Origin: 79-D21 sp964521575
GTDB taxonomy: Bacteria; Synergistota; Synergistia; Synergistales; 79-D21
Assembly: GCA_964521575.1 (NCBI GenBank)
Contig: CAZFSR010000002.1
Coordinates: 62,001-126,000, forward strand
Length of the DNA: 64,000 bases
Direction: 5' to 3'
Below, piece by piece: positions 24,541-32,514 of this stretch; the stretch's first letter is position 1; each line of letters starts with the position of its first letter. Under the pieces are notes generated by a model. The model saw only the letters and a program-made list of their open reading frames with translations. It had not been told where the DNA came from and made no database searches. Position numbers and translations under genes: made by a program.

Positions 24541-27252
24541 CTAGGCCTTCTCCAGCCTGACGGCACTAACCTTGTAGCCCGGAGTCTCGGAATCCGGGTC
24601 GATGGCGGCCGCCGTCAGGATATTCGCCGAAGCCTCCCCGAAGTGGAACGGCAGGAAGAGCATCTTCGGCGGAACGCGATCGGTGATCTTCGCCTTGCCC
24701 TCCACCGAACCGCGGCGGGAGATCACGCGGACCCTGTCCCCCTCCACCAGGTTCATTCGAGCCGCATCCCCAGGGTGAACCTCCACGTAGAGTTCCTTCA
24801 CGAACTCGCCCGGAGCGCTCCTCCGGGTCATGCTGCCGGAGTGATAGTGGTAGAGCAGCCGGCCCGTGGTGGCCAGGAACGGGTATTCCTCGTCGGGCCA
24901 CTCGTGGGGGGCCTTCCACTCGCAGGGCGAGAAGGAGGCTTTCCCGTTAGGGCGCGCAAACTTCGCTGTGTGCAGTATCGGCGTTCCCGGATGGTCCGGT
25001 GTGGGGCAAGGCCAGGCAAGCGGCCCCTCTTCCAGGCGGGCGTGGCTCATCCCCGCGTAACTCGGGGTTACCTGGGCGATGGCGTCAAACACTTCCGATG
25101 CGCTCCGGAAATTCCACGGGGAGCCCATGCGCCGAGCGATGGCGGTGAGAATCTCCCAGTCTGCCCTTGCTTCCCCCGGCGCCGCCACGGCCTTGCGGAC
25201 CCTCTGCACCGCTCGGCAGGTGTTCGTGAACGTGCCGTCCTTCTCTCCCCAGCAAGCCGCGGGAAGAACCACGTCTGCAAGCTGGGCGGTCTCCGTCAGG
25301 AAGATGTCCTGGACGACGAGCAGGTCCAGTTTCTCCAGGGAGCTCCGCACGTGGTGAGTGTCGGGGTCCGTCACCATGGGATTTTCCCCCATGATGAACA
25401 GGGCCTTGATGTCCCCGTTTCCGGCGGCCTCCATCATCTTCACGACGCTGAGGCCGGGCGTGACGGGCATATCGACGCCGTTCCAGGCGGCCTTCATCCT
25501 GCTCCGCGCTTCCGGGTCGGCCACTTTCTGGTAGCCCGTGAAAACATCCGGCAGGCAGCCCATGTCGCAGGCACCCTGGACGTTGTTCTGCCCCCGAAGG
25601 GGGTTGACTCCCGTCCCCGGCCTGCCCAGCATGCCGCAAAGCAGTGCCAGGTTGGCCATGGTCCGGACGTTATTCGTTCCCGTGACGTGCTGCGTGATCC
25701 CCATGGTGTAGAAGATGGCCGAGTTGGGCCCGGCCGCATAAAGGTGGGCGGCCCTTTCGACCAGCTCTGCCGGGATACCCGTTATCTCGCCGGTCTTCTC
25801 CGGAGTGTAGGAGGCCACCGTCGCTTTCAGGGCATCCAGGTTCTCCACCCGCTCGGCGATGAAGGCCTCGTTCTGCAGGTTGTCCCGCAGGATGACATGC
25901 ATCATCCCGTTCACGAGAGCCACGTCCGATCCGCTCTTGTGGCGCAGGTAGACATCTGCGTACCCGGCCAGTTCGATCATCCGCGGATCACACACGATGA
26001 GCTTCGCCCCGTTCTTCTTGCGCTCCTTGATCATCGCACCGAGAACCGGGTGGGCTTCGGTCGTGTTTGAACCGATCACGAAAATCACGTCCGCCTGCTT
26101 GAGGGATTTGAAATCGTTGGTCATGGCGCCGCTTCCGAAGGTCTCACCGAGACCTTTCACCGTGGCGCTGTGTCAGAGATGGGCACAGTGGTCGACGTTG
26201 TTGGTGCCGATCACCTCCCTTGCCAGGCGCTGCAGCAGGAAGTTTTCCTCATTGGTGCACCGGGCCGACGAGAAAAAGCCGATCGCGTCCGGCCCGTGCT
26301 CTTCCCGGATGTGCCCCAGGCCGCCCACGACGACATTCAGCGCTTCGTCCCAGCTGGCCTCACGGAACGTGCCGTTTTCCCTGATCAAGGGGGTCGTGAG
26401 ACGTTCGTCGCTGTGCACGAACTGCCATGCGAATCGCCCTTTCACGCAAGTTCGGCCTTCGTTCAGGGCGGTCGGGGAAGTGTAGTCCGTCTTCACGTTG
26501 GCGATACGGCCGGTCTTCCTGTTGACCTGGATGTTGAGTTCGCAGCCCACCCCGCAGTAGGAACAGACCGTCTTCACCGATTCCATTTCCCAGGGGCGCC
26601 CTTGCCCCATGGAGGTTTTCTCAGAAAGGGCCCCCACCGGGCACATCTGTACGCACTGTCCGCAGAAGGTGCAGTCCGAGTGCTCCAGGTCCCTGCCCAC
26701 CGGCGGGTGGACCATCGTCCTGATCCCGCGGTTCTGGAAGTCGATGGCGTGGACCTGCGCCAGGCTCTCGCAGGTGCGGATGCACCGGCCGCACAGGATG
26801 CACTTGTTCATGTCGCGAACGTAGAACGGGTTGGCGTCCTCGATGGCGTAGGTTCGGCAGGTGTCGCCCTCTTCGGCGAACCTGGATCCCTTGATCCCCA
26901 GCTCGTAGGCCGCGTCCTGCAGCTCGCACTGGCCATTGCTGGAGCAGGAGAAGCAATCGAGCGGGTGACGGACAAGCAGCAGTTCCACCACTGCCCGCCG
27001 AGCTTCGAGAACCCGCGGGGAATGGGTGTAAACCACCATCCCCGGGTTAAGCGGCGTGGAACAGGCTGTCAGGAGTTTCGGATTCATCTCCACTTCCACC
27101 AGGCACACCCGGCAGGCTCCCACCGGATTCAGAGCCGGGTGGTCGCAGAGGGTGGGGATGTGGATCCCGTTGACTCGGGCGGCCTGGAGGATCGTCATGC
27201 CGGGATCGGCGACGATCTTCCGGCCGTTGATGATCGCTTCGATGCCTTGCAT
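24541..27252 (-). CDS. fdhA: Selenocysteine formate dehydrogenase catalytic subunit with NuoG-like N-terminus
   Basis: This subunit interconverts formate and CO2. It is a single 903-aa protein read through an in-frame TGA (26170-26172) as selenocysteine at position 361: the context DHCAHL-Sec-HSATV matches FdhF-type active sites, and a SECIS-like hairpin follows. The order is an N-terminal [2Fe-2S] domain (about 1-80), HPLDCFSC.SNGQCELQ cluster, two ferredoxin-like sites (CILCGRCIRTC and CTFCGQCVQMCPVG), CSYCGVGC [4Fe-4S] entry to the molybdopterin domain, and a C-terminal dinucleotide-binding domain. The ferredoxin-rich N-terminus is that of NAD- or ferredoxin-coupled, HylABC-associated enzymes. 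The next gene upstream encodes a NuoF-like partner, 24 bases away. Confidence 0.96.
26137..26169 (-). promoter_or_regulatory. Bacterial SECIS element
   Basis: Immediately 3' of the UGA, the minus strand forms AAGGTCTC, loop GGT, GAGACCTT (8 bp; 26138-26145 with 26149-26156). The apical loop carries the GU that SelB needs and lies about 24 bases after the UGA, the spacing used in fdhF. Confidence 0.85.
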
Positions 27253-27276
27253 CTCTACCCGACCTCCTCTTCAGCG

Positions 27277-29070
27277 TCAGCGCCTGGCGATGGCCTTAAC
27301 GGGACAGGCCTCCGCGCAGGCACCGCACTTGACACACTTTTCCGTGTCGATGACATGGGGTTTCCGGGTTTCGCCCGAAATGGCCCCCACCGGGCAGATT
27401 CGGGCACACTTCGTGCAGCCGATGCACCTCACGGGGTCGATGAGGAAGTTCGTCAGGGCCCCGCAGGCACCGGCCGGGCATTTCTTATCGTTGATGTGGG
27501 CCTCGTACTCGTGGCGGAAGTAGCGAATCGTGGTCAGGATGGGGTTGGGAGCCGTCTGGCCGAGTCCGCAGAGGGAGGTTTCCTTGACCTGGGTGCCCAG
27601 GTATTCGAGCTTCTCGATGTCGCCGGGCTTTCCTTTACCCTCGGTGATCCGGGTCAGGATGTCGAGCATCTTCTTGGTCCCTTCGCGGCAGGGGACGCAT
27701 TTGCCGCAGGACTCGGCCTGGGTGAACTCCAGGAAGAACCTGGCCATGTCCACCATGCAGGTTTCCTCATCCACGACGACCAGGCCGCCGGAGCCCATGA
27801 TGGCCCCGGCTCCGGTAAGAGACTCGTAGCTGATGGGAAGGTCAAGATGCTCTTCGGTGAGGCATCCTCCCGAAGGCCCGCCGATCTGGACCGCCTTGAA
27901 TTTCTTCTCGTTGATGATTCCGCCGCCGATGTCGAAGACGACCTCGCGAATCGTCGTGCCCATCGGTACCTCCACCAGGCCGGTGTTCTTCACCTTGCCC
28001 GTCAGCGCGAAGACTTTCGTCCCCTTGGATTTCCCTGTGCCGATGGAAGCGTACCAGGCGCCGCCGTTCAGGATGATCTGGGGGACATTTCCCCAGGTCT
28101 CGACGTTGTTGATATTCGACGGCTTGCCCCATAGCCCCTTGTTCGCCGGGAACGGGGGACGGGGACGCGGCATGCCGCGCCCGCCCTCGATCGACGCCAT
28201 CAGGGCCGTCTCCTCGCCGCAGACGAAGGCGCCGGCGCCTTCCTTGACGTGCAGCTCGAACGAGAAGTTCGTGCCCATGATGTTCTTGCCCAGCAGGCCG
28301 TAGGCCTCGGCCTGTGCGATGGCCTTCTTCAGGCGCTTGATCGCCAGGGGGTACTCGGCCCGGCAGTAGATGTATCCCTCGTCCGATCCCATGGCGTAGG
28401 CGCCGATGGCCATCCCTTCCAGGACACAGTGCGGATCGCCTTCCAGCAGAGAGCGGTCCATGAAGGCCCCGGGGTCGCCCTCGTCGGCGTTGCAGATCGT
28501 GTACTTCTTGTCGCTCACCGACTTTTTGCAGAACTCCCACTTCATCCCAGTCGGGAAACCGCCGCCTCCACGGCCCCGAAGGCCGGAGATCTTCATCTCG
28601 TTGATCACATCATCGGGCGTCATCTCCAGGAGGGCTTTTGCCAGCCCCTGGTAGCCGTCCCGGCCGATGTACTCCTCGATGTTGTCGGGATTGATGTAGC
28701 CGCAATTCTTCAGGGTGATGCGGCGCTGCTTGGAGTAAAAGGGAAGTTCGTTGTAGCGGGCGACCGCATCGACGGTGACTTCTTCCTTCAGGAGCAGGCG
28801 CTTGACGATACGCCCCTTGTAAAGATGCTCCTCTGCGATCTCGGCTGCGTCTTCCGGCCGGACCCGGGTGTAGAAGGTCCCTTCCGGGTAGACGACGACG
28901 ATCGGTCCCGCCTCGCACATCCCGTGGCAGCCAGTCTGGACCACCAGCACTTCCCTGTCGAGCTTTCTCTTTTCCAGCTCGGCCTTCAGGTTCTCCTGGA
29001 GCTTCAGGCTTCCGCTGGAAACGCAGCCGGTTCCGCCGCAGACCAGCACGTGACTCCGATAGGTCGGCAT
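27277..29070 (-). CDS. NuoF/HylB-like NADH- and FMN-binding subunit (formate dehydrogenase side)
   Basis: This 597-aa diaphorase subunit couples NAD(P)H to Fe-S clusters. It has an N-terminal thioredoxin-like [2Fe-2S] domain (CGGTGCVSSGS with CHGMCEAGP), the FMN/NAD fold GRGGGGFPTGMKWEFCK and NADEGDPGAFMDRS, a SLBB-type domain (ALTGKVKNTGLVEVP), a NuoF cluster ESCGKCVPCREG, and two C-terminal [4Fe-4S] motifs (CIGCTKCARICPVG, CVKCGACAEACPVK). The start at 29070 matches its paralogue. The first 206 codons are identical in DNA to those of 34591-36384; the rest has diverged. No intact NuoE partner precedes it. Confidence 0.93.
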   Translation of the reverse strand: MPTYRSHVLVCGGTGCVSSGSLKLQENLKAELEKRKLDREVLVVQTGCHGMCEAGPIVVVYPEGTFYTRVRPEDAAEIAEEHLYKGRIVKRLLLKEEVTVDAVARYNELPFYSKQRRITLKNCGYINPDNIEEYIGRDGYQGLAKALLEMTPDDVINEMKISGLRGRGGGGFPTGMKWEFCKKSVSDKKYTICNADEGDPGAFMDRSLLEGDPHCVLEGMAIGAYAMGSDEGYIYCRAEYPLAIKRLKKAIAQAEAYGLLGKNIMGTNFSFELHVKEGAGAFVCGEETALMASIEGGRGMPRPRPPFPANKGLWGKPSNINNVETWGNVPQIILNGGAWYASIGTGKSKGTKVFALTGKVKNTGLVEVPMGTTIREVVFDIGGGIINEKKFKAVQIGGPSGGCLTEEHLDLPISYESLTGAGAIMGSGGLVVVDEETCMVDMARFFLEFTQAESCGKCVPCREGTKKMLDILTRITEGKGKPGDIEKLEYLGTQVKETSLCGLGQTAPNPILTTIRYFRHEYEAHINDKKCPAGACGALTNFLIDPVRCIGCTKCARICPVGAISGETRKPHVIDTEKCVKCGACAEACPVKAIARR

Positions 29071-29077
29071 CTTCGCT
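28454..29077. repeat. Direct repeat copy A, 624 bp inside the second nuoF-like gene
   Basis: This block matches 35768-36391 base for base as far as I could compare by eye, offset 7314. It covers the first 206 codons and the short leader with the ribosome site. Divergence, mostly at third codon positions, starts sharply at the left edge. Confidence 0.9.
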
Positions 29078-29330
29078 ATCCCCCCTAGTCCGCCGTGGTC
29101 CCGGCGGAGGTCCCGCACGTTCCGGGGCCGATGATGATCCCCGTCTTTCTCTCCGGGCGCGCCGCGGCATGGTCGCGGTTGCGCTCGCTTTGATCTTCGC
29201 CCCTCTCGAAGCCCTCGCGCGTTTCCGTTACCGGTAAAGGTCCAGGATCCCGCGGCGCCGTTCTCCTCGACCTTCAGTCCTCCACCCTCATTCCGGTTCT
29301 GCCGATATTCCCGCTCATTCTAGCAATGGA
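29078..29330 (-). pseudogene. Decayed remains of a nuoE-like and a [2Fe-2S] ferredoxin-like gene
   Basis: Minus-strand sequence near 29245-29280 reads LKVEENGAAGSWTFT, matching LKVEENGTTEDLRFT of the intact nuoE-like gene at 36786. Further on, ARPERKTGIIIGPGTCG followed by TSAGTTAD-stop matches SEGRTRIIIGLGTCGIAAGARA and the terminal RAD-stop of the intact ferredoxin gene at 36398, with the middle deleted. The leader GACTAGGGGGG...GCGAAG before the nuoF ATG is also shared. This locus is therefore the relic of a second nuoE-fdx-nuoF set. Confidence 0.82.
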
Positions 29331-29450
29331 CTAACCGATGAGCAAAAGCATGCGGTTATCATGTCACATGCAGGGTTTATCGCACCCTGCCCGGGACTTG
29401 GGACATGGCCAAGGGGGGAAATGGGGTTTTCGAAAGGGTCCGACGGAGGA
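29331..29450. other. Short gap with a hairpin
   Basis: There is no gene here. GCAGGGT (29370-29376) and ACCCTGC (29384-29390) form a 7-bp hairpin past the HATPase stop; no T-run, so terminator function is uncertain. Confidence 0.4.
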
Positions 29451-30005
29451 TCAGAGGCTTGTATCGGTCGATTCGATGTTCTCGCGGAGGAAATCGCGCA
29501 GCCAGAGAGCGACTTCCGGGCTTCTCAGCATTTGGGGGTCCTCCAGGATGTTGAGGATCTCCTCGGAGTCGAAGGTAAAGGTCCGCCCGTTGCAAACATG
29601 GCGATAGATCCACCGGACGTTCGGGGCTCCTGCGAGGAGCGTGACGAGCGTGGAAGGGATATTCCCCAGCGGGGGACGGTCGATGCAGTCGAGGGTGAAC
29701 TCCGCCCTGAGCGTCGTTCCCTCCCCCGGCGTCGATTTCAGGGAAAGGAAGCCGCCGCACAGTTCCGCGGACTGCTTCAGGAACGGTAGCCCCAATCCGA
29801 CACGCCGGGTGGTGCGCGTCGTGTAGAAAGGATCCAGGACCTTTACGGCTGTTTCGGCATCCATCCCATGCCCGTTGTCCGTAACCTCCAGGGCAAGGCG
29901 GTTCTTCCCCGTGTCCTGGTCGACGGTGATCTCGACACGGCGGGCACCGGCATTCAGGCTGTTTTCGGCAATATCCAGGATATGCTGCGAAAGGTCTTCA
30001 AGCAT
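29451..30005 (-). CDS. Histidine-kinase-like ATPase domain protein
   Basis: This is a 184-aa protein with a GHKL ATP-binding fold but no kinase His or dimerisation domain: the N box is HILDIAENSLNAGA (about 8-21), G1 is EVTDNGHGMD, G2 is TRRVGLGLPFLKQSAEL, and a GGFLSLKSTPGEGT strand follows. Stand-alone proteins of this kind occur with electron-bifurcating hydrogenase genes in anaerobes; their role is not established. Its ATG overlaps the stop of the maturation protease by 8 bases. The last 80 residues contain a helix-rich region without a known motif. Confidence 0.8.
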   Translation of the reverse strand: MLEDLSQHILDIAENSLNAGARRVEITVDQDTGKNRLALEVTDNGHGMDAETAVKVLDPFYTTRTTRRVGLGLPFLKQSAELCGGFLSLKSTPGEGTTLRAEFTLDCIDRPPLGNIPSTLVTLLAGAPNVRWIYRHVCNGRTFTFDSEEILNILEDPQMLRSPEVALWLRDFLRENIESTDTSL

Positions 30006-30456
30006 AAAACCGCTGCTCCCAAAGGGCCCTGAAAGCGTGAAGGGCGCGCTCGGCCCGCTCGGCGCAGGCCGGTGTCAGTTCATCCCCGAAATCGAACCGC
30101 TCGCCTTCGACCGTGACAAGCCAGGCTTCAGGCTTCCTCCCATGGATGCGCAGGCCCATCGCGAGGATCCAGTCGGGAGTCACCGTATGGAGGTTCAATC
30201 CTTCGAGGATTTCCCTCGCATTGACGGAGCGGACCTGGAATCCCTCCGGCGTGTTTTCCATCGAGGCATCGACGAAGATCGCAAAATCCGCGTTTTCAAG
30301 GTCAGCCGCGGCTTCAGGAAGAAGTTGGTGTTCCAGGGAAAGGTTCACGCGATGTCCGCGGCCTTCAAGGTATTTCGAGATGAGAGGAGCCAGGACGAAC
30401 GCGACTCCGTCATCCATCCGGGAATCATTTCCGTATCCGAAAATCGTGATATTCAT
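29998..30456 (-). CDS. Hydrogenase maturation protease (HycI/HoxW family, M52)
   Basis: This protease removes the C-terminal peptide of the NiFe large subunit after nickel insertion. The 152-aa protein starts ITIFGYGNDSRMDDGV, with the first nickel-sensing acidic residue, then has FAIFVDAS (second) and a C-terminal part with HTVTPDWILAMG (the His). It lies downstream of the large subunit gene with a 58-base gap, which fits its substrate. Confidence 0.9.
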   Translation of the reverse strand: MNITIFGYGNDSRMDDGVAFVLAPLISKYLEGRGHRVNLSLEHQLLPEAAADLENADFAIFVDASMENTPEGFQVRSVNAREILEGLNLHTVTPDWILAMGLRIHGRKPEAWLVTVEGERFDFGDELTPACAERAERALHAFRALWEQRFYA

Positions 30457-30514
30457 CGTGTCATCAAAGAGGGGGCCCGTTTATGGCGGGCCCCCTCCGC
30501 TCCTTTTTTTAAAC

Positions 30515-31948
30515 TTACCTCAGGATCTTCTTCACCAGGCTCCCGTCAGCAGCCATGACTTCCATCAGCAGGGGCATCTTGCCCACGGCGTGCGTGGAGC
30601 AGGACAGGCAGGGGTCGTAGCAGCGGATGACGTGCTCCATCCGGTTCATGATCCCCTCCGTGACTTCCCCGTTCTTGATGAAATCCTTTGCGACCATCTC
30701 CACGCCCCGGTTCATGGCGTAGTTGTTGTGTCCGGTGGCCACGATGAGATTCGCCTGCGTCATGGCTCCCTGCTCGTCGACCCAGTAATGGTGGATGAGG
30801 GTGCCGCGCGGCGCCTCGATGACGCCGATTCCCTCCGGCTGCAGGTCGTTGGAAGTGATCCTCAGGTCGCTGCCGGTGATGTCGGGATCCTCGAGGAGTT
30901 CTTCCATCCTCTCAAGGCCGTACATCGCCTCGATCAAGCGTGCGTAATGGGTGTACATCGTGTAGTGGACGATCCCGTCCGGCGTGATCGACCGGAAAGC
31001 CGCCAATTCTGCGCTCGCTTCGGGGGTGTCGATGTCATCGCAGGCATTGATGCGCCCCAGCGGGCCGACGCGGTAGGAACCGTTCGGGAAGCCAAGCGGG
31101 ATGTAATAGGGGAACTTCAGGTAGCTGAACGGCTCGACATGTTCGGCGATGTGGTCCAGGTATTCCCAGTCCGGGAATTCTGCGATCACCCGGCCGCGGG
31201 GTCCCTTCAGGCGGATGTCTCCGTCAAAGAGCTCCAGGAACCCTCCGTTGACGAGCCCCAGGAATGCCGTCTGCATCGTGGCGAACTTTTTGGCTTCCTC
31301 GCCATGCTCGGCCAGGTATCCCTTGATCAGGGTCAGGGCTTCCCGGACGATCTCCTTCATTGCCGGGATCTGGGCCAGGAAGGCGTCGCGCTCATCGACC
31401 TTCAGGCTGCGGTTGACGCCGCCCGGGATGCTGTGCCAGGGATGGACCTTCTTGCCGCCCAGGGTCTTGATCAGTTCCTGCCCGAACTTGCGCAGGGTGA
31501 CTCCCTTTACGGCCAGGTCCGGGAATTTCGCCACGAGCCCAGCGACGTTCCGGATCGCCGGATCCGCATCAAACCCGAACAGGAGGTCGGGGCTGGACAG
31601 GTGGAAGAAACTCAGGGCGTGGGACTGGACGAACTGCCCCATGTGCATCAGTTCGCGCAGCTTGTGGGCGGTCGGTGTGACCTCCACTCCCAGGATCATG
31701 TCGCAGGCCTTGGCGGAGGCCAGGTGATGGCTCACCGGGCAGATCCCGCAAATACGGGGCGTGATGACAGGCATTTCGCGAAAATCGCGGCCCTTTGTGA
31801 AGACCTCGAAACCGCGGAACTGCGTGACGTGGAACTGGGCGCTCTGGACATCGCCCTTATCGTTGAGGTTGACGGTGATCTTTCCGTGTCCCTCGATTCG
31901 GGTGATGGGGTTGATCTCGATCTTGCGGACGGCGGGATTGTCAGCCAT
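30515..31948 (-). CDS. NiFe hydrogenase large subunit (group 3, HoxH-like)
   Basis: This is the H2-activating subunit, 477 aa. The nickel site is made by the N-terminal RICGICPVSHH (about 63-73) and C-terminal DPCLSCSTHAVG motifs; about 23 residues after the last His would be clipped by the adjacent protease. MADNPAVRKIEINPITRIEGHGKI is the standard N-terminus of soluble bidirectional enzymes. With HoxY-, NuoG-, NuoF- and NuoE-like partners it should be a soluble NAD(P)-linked, perhaps ferredoxin-linked, hydrogenase. Confidence 0.95.
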   Translation of the reverse strand: MADNPAVRKIEINPITRIEGHGKITVNLNDKGDVQSAQFHVTQFRGFEVFTKGRDFREMPVITPRICGICPVSHHLASAKACDMILGVEVTPTAHKLRELMHMGQFVQSHALSFFHLSSPDLLFGFDADPAIRNVAGLVAKFPDLAVKGVTLRKFGQELIKTLGGKKVHPWHSIPGGVNRSLKVDERDAFLAQIPAMKEIVREALTLIKGYLAEHGEEAKKFATMQTAFLGLVNGGFLELFDGDIRLKGPRGRVIAEFPDWEYLDHIAEHVEPFSYLKFPYYIPLGFPNGSYRVGPLGRINACDDIDTPEASAELAAFRSITPDGIVHYTMYTHYARLIEAMYGLERMEELLEDPDITGSDLRITSNDLQPEGIGVIEAPRGTLIHHYWVDEQGAMTQANLIVATGHNNYAMNRGVEMVAKDFIKNGEVTEGIMNRMEHVIRCYDPCLSCSTHAVGKMPLLMEVMAADGSLVKKILR

Positions 31949-31960
31949 ATCCGGTCCCTC

Positions 31961-32500
31961 CTAGTCGTAACGCATCATGTCCGAGGGGACCTTGGGCATA
32001 CGCCCCTCGAGCAGTTCCTGGAACACATAAAGGATCGTGTCGGCATCCGGCGGGCAACCGGGAACGTACACATCCACCTTCACCACGTTGTCGGCCGGAA
32101 CGGCCTTGGGAAGAAGGGCTGGAACCTCTCCCTGGGGAATCACGCCGTCCGGGTTCACGGTGCTTGCCGTATGGATGTAGCCGCCCTCGAGCACTTCCTG
32201 CGGGGACATGAAGTTCCGCATCGTGTTGATTCCGCCGAACACGGCGCAGTCACCCCAGGCAATGATGATCTTCGCCTTCTTCCTCAGTTCCTGGGCGATA
32301 TGCTTCTCTTCCTCGTTGCCGATGGCTCCATCGATAACCCCGATATCCACATAGGGGATCTCCTTGAAGTCCGTGATCGGCGTGGCCGTGACTTCCACCT
32401 TGTCCAGGAGGCCGACGATGCGCTCGTCGATGTCCAGGAAGGACATGTGGCAGCCCGCGCAGGCCTCGAGCCATACGGTTGCGAGTTTTGGCTTCGACAT
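31961..32500 (-). CDS. NiFe hydrogenase small subunit (HoxY-like)
   Basis: This 179-aa subunit carries the proximal [4Fe-4S] cluster. Ligand motifs are EACAGCHMSFLD (about 14-25), WGDCAVFGGI and VPGCPPD. It has no Tat signal and no distal-cluster domain, as in group 3 enzymes. It is encoded 12 bases upstream of the large subunit. Confidence 0.94.
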   Translation of the reverse strand: MSKPKLATVWLEACAGCHMSFLDIDERIVGLLDKVEVTATPITDFKEIPYVDIGVIDGAIGNEEEKHIAQELRKKAKIIIAWGDCAVFGGINTMRNFMSPQEVLEGGYIHTASTVNPDGVIPQGEVPALLPKAVPADNVVKVDVYVPGCPPDADTILYVFQELLEGRMPKVPSDMMRYD

Positions 32501-32514
32501 TCTACATCCACCCC

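Noticed and set aside
24364..26070. Plus-strand ORF of 568 aa antisense to fdhA
   Set aside because: GC-rich genes leave long open antisense frames. The composition is Gly/His/Arg-rich without domains, and the minus-strand gene is unequivocal.
26170..26172. In-frame TGA in fdhA as a nonsense mutation or frameshift
   Set aside because: The context and hairpin match a selenocysteine site, and both parts form one enzyme with complete motifs.
26170..28134. Plus-strand ORF of 654 aa antisense to fdhA and nuoF
   Set aside because: Antisense shadow; no motifs, and it crosses two well-supported genes.
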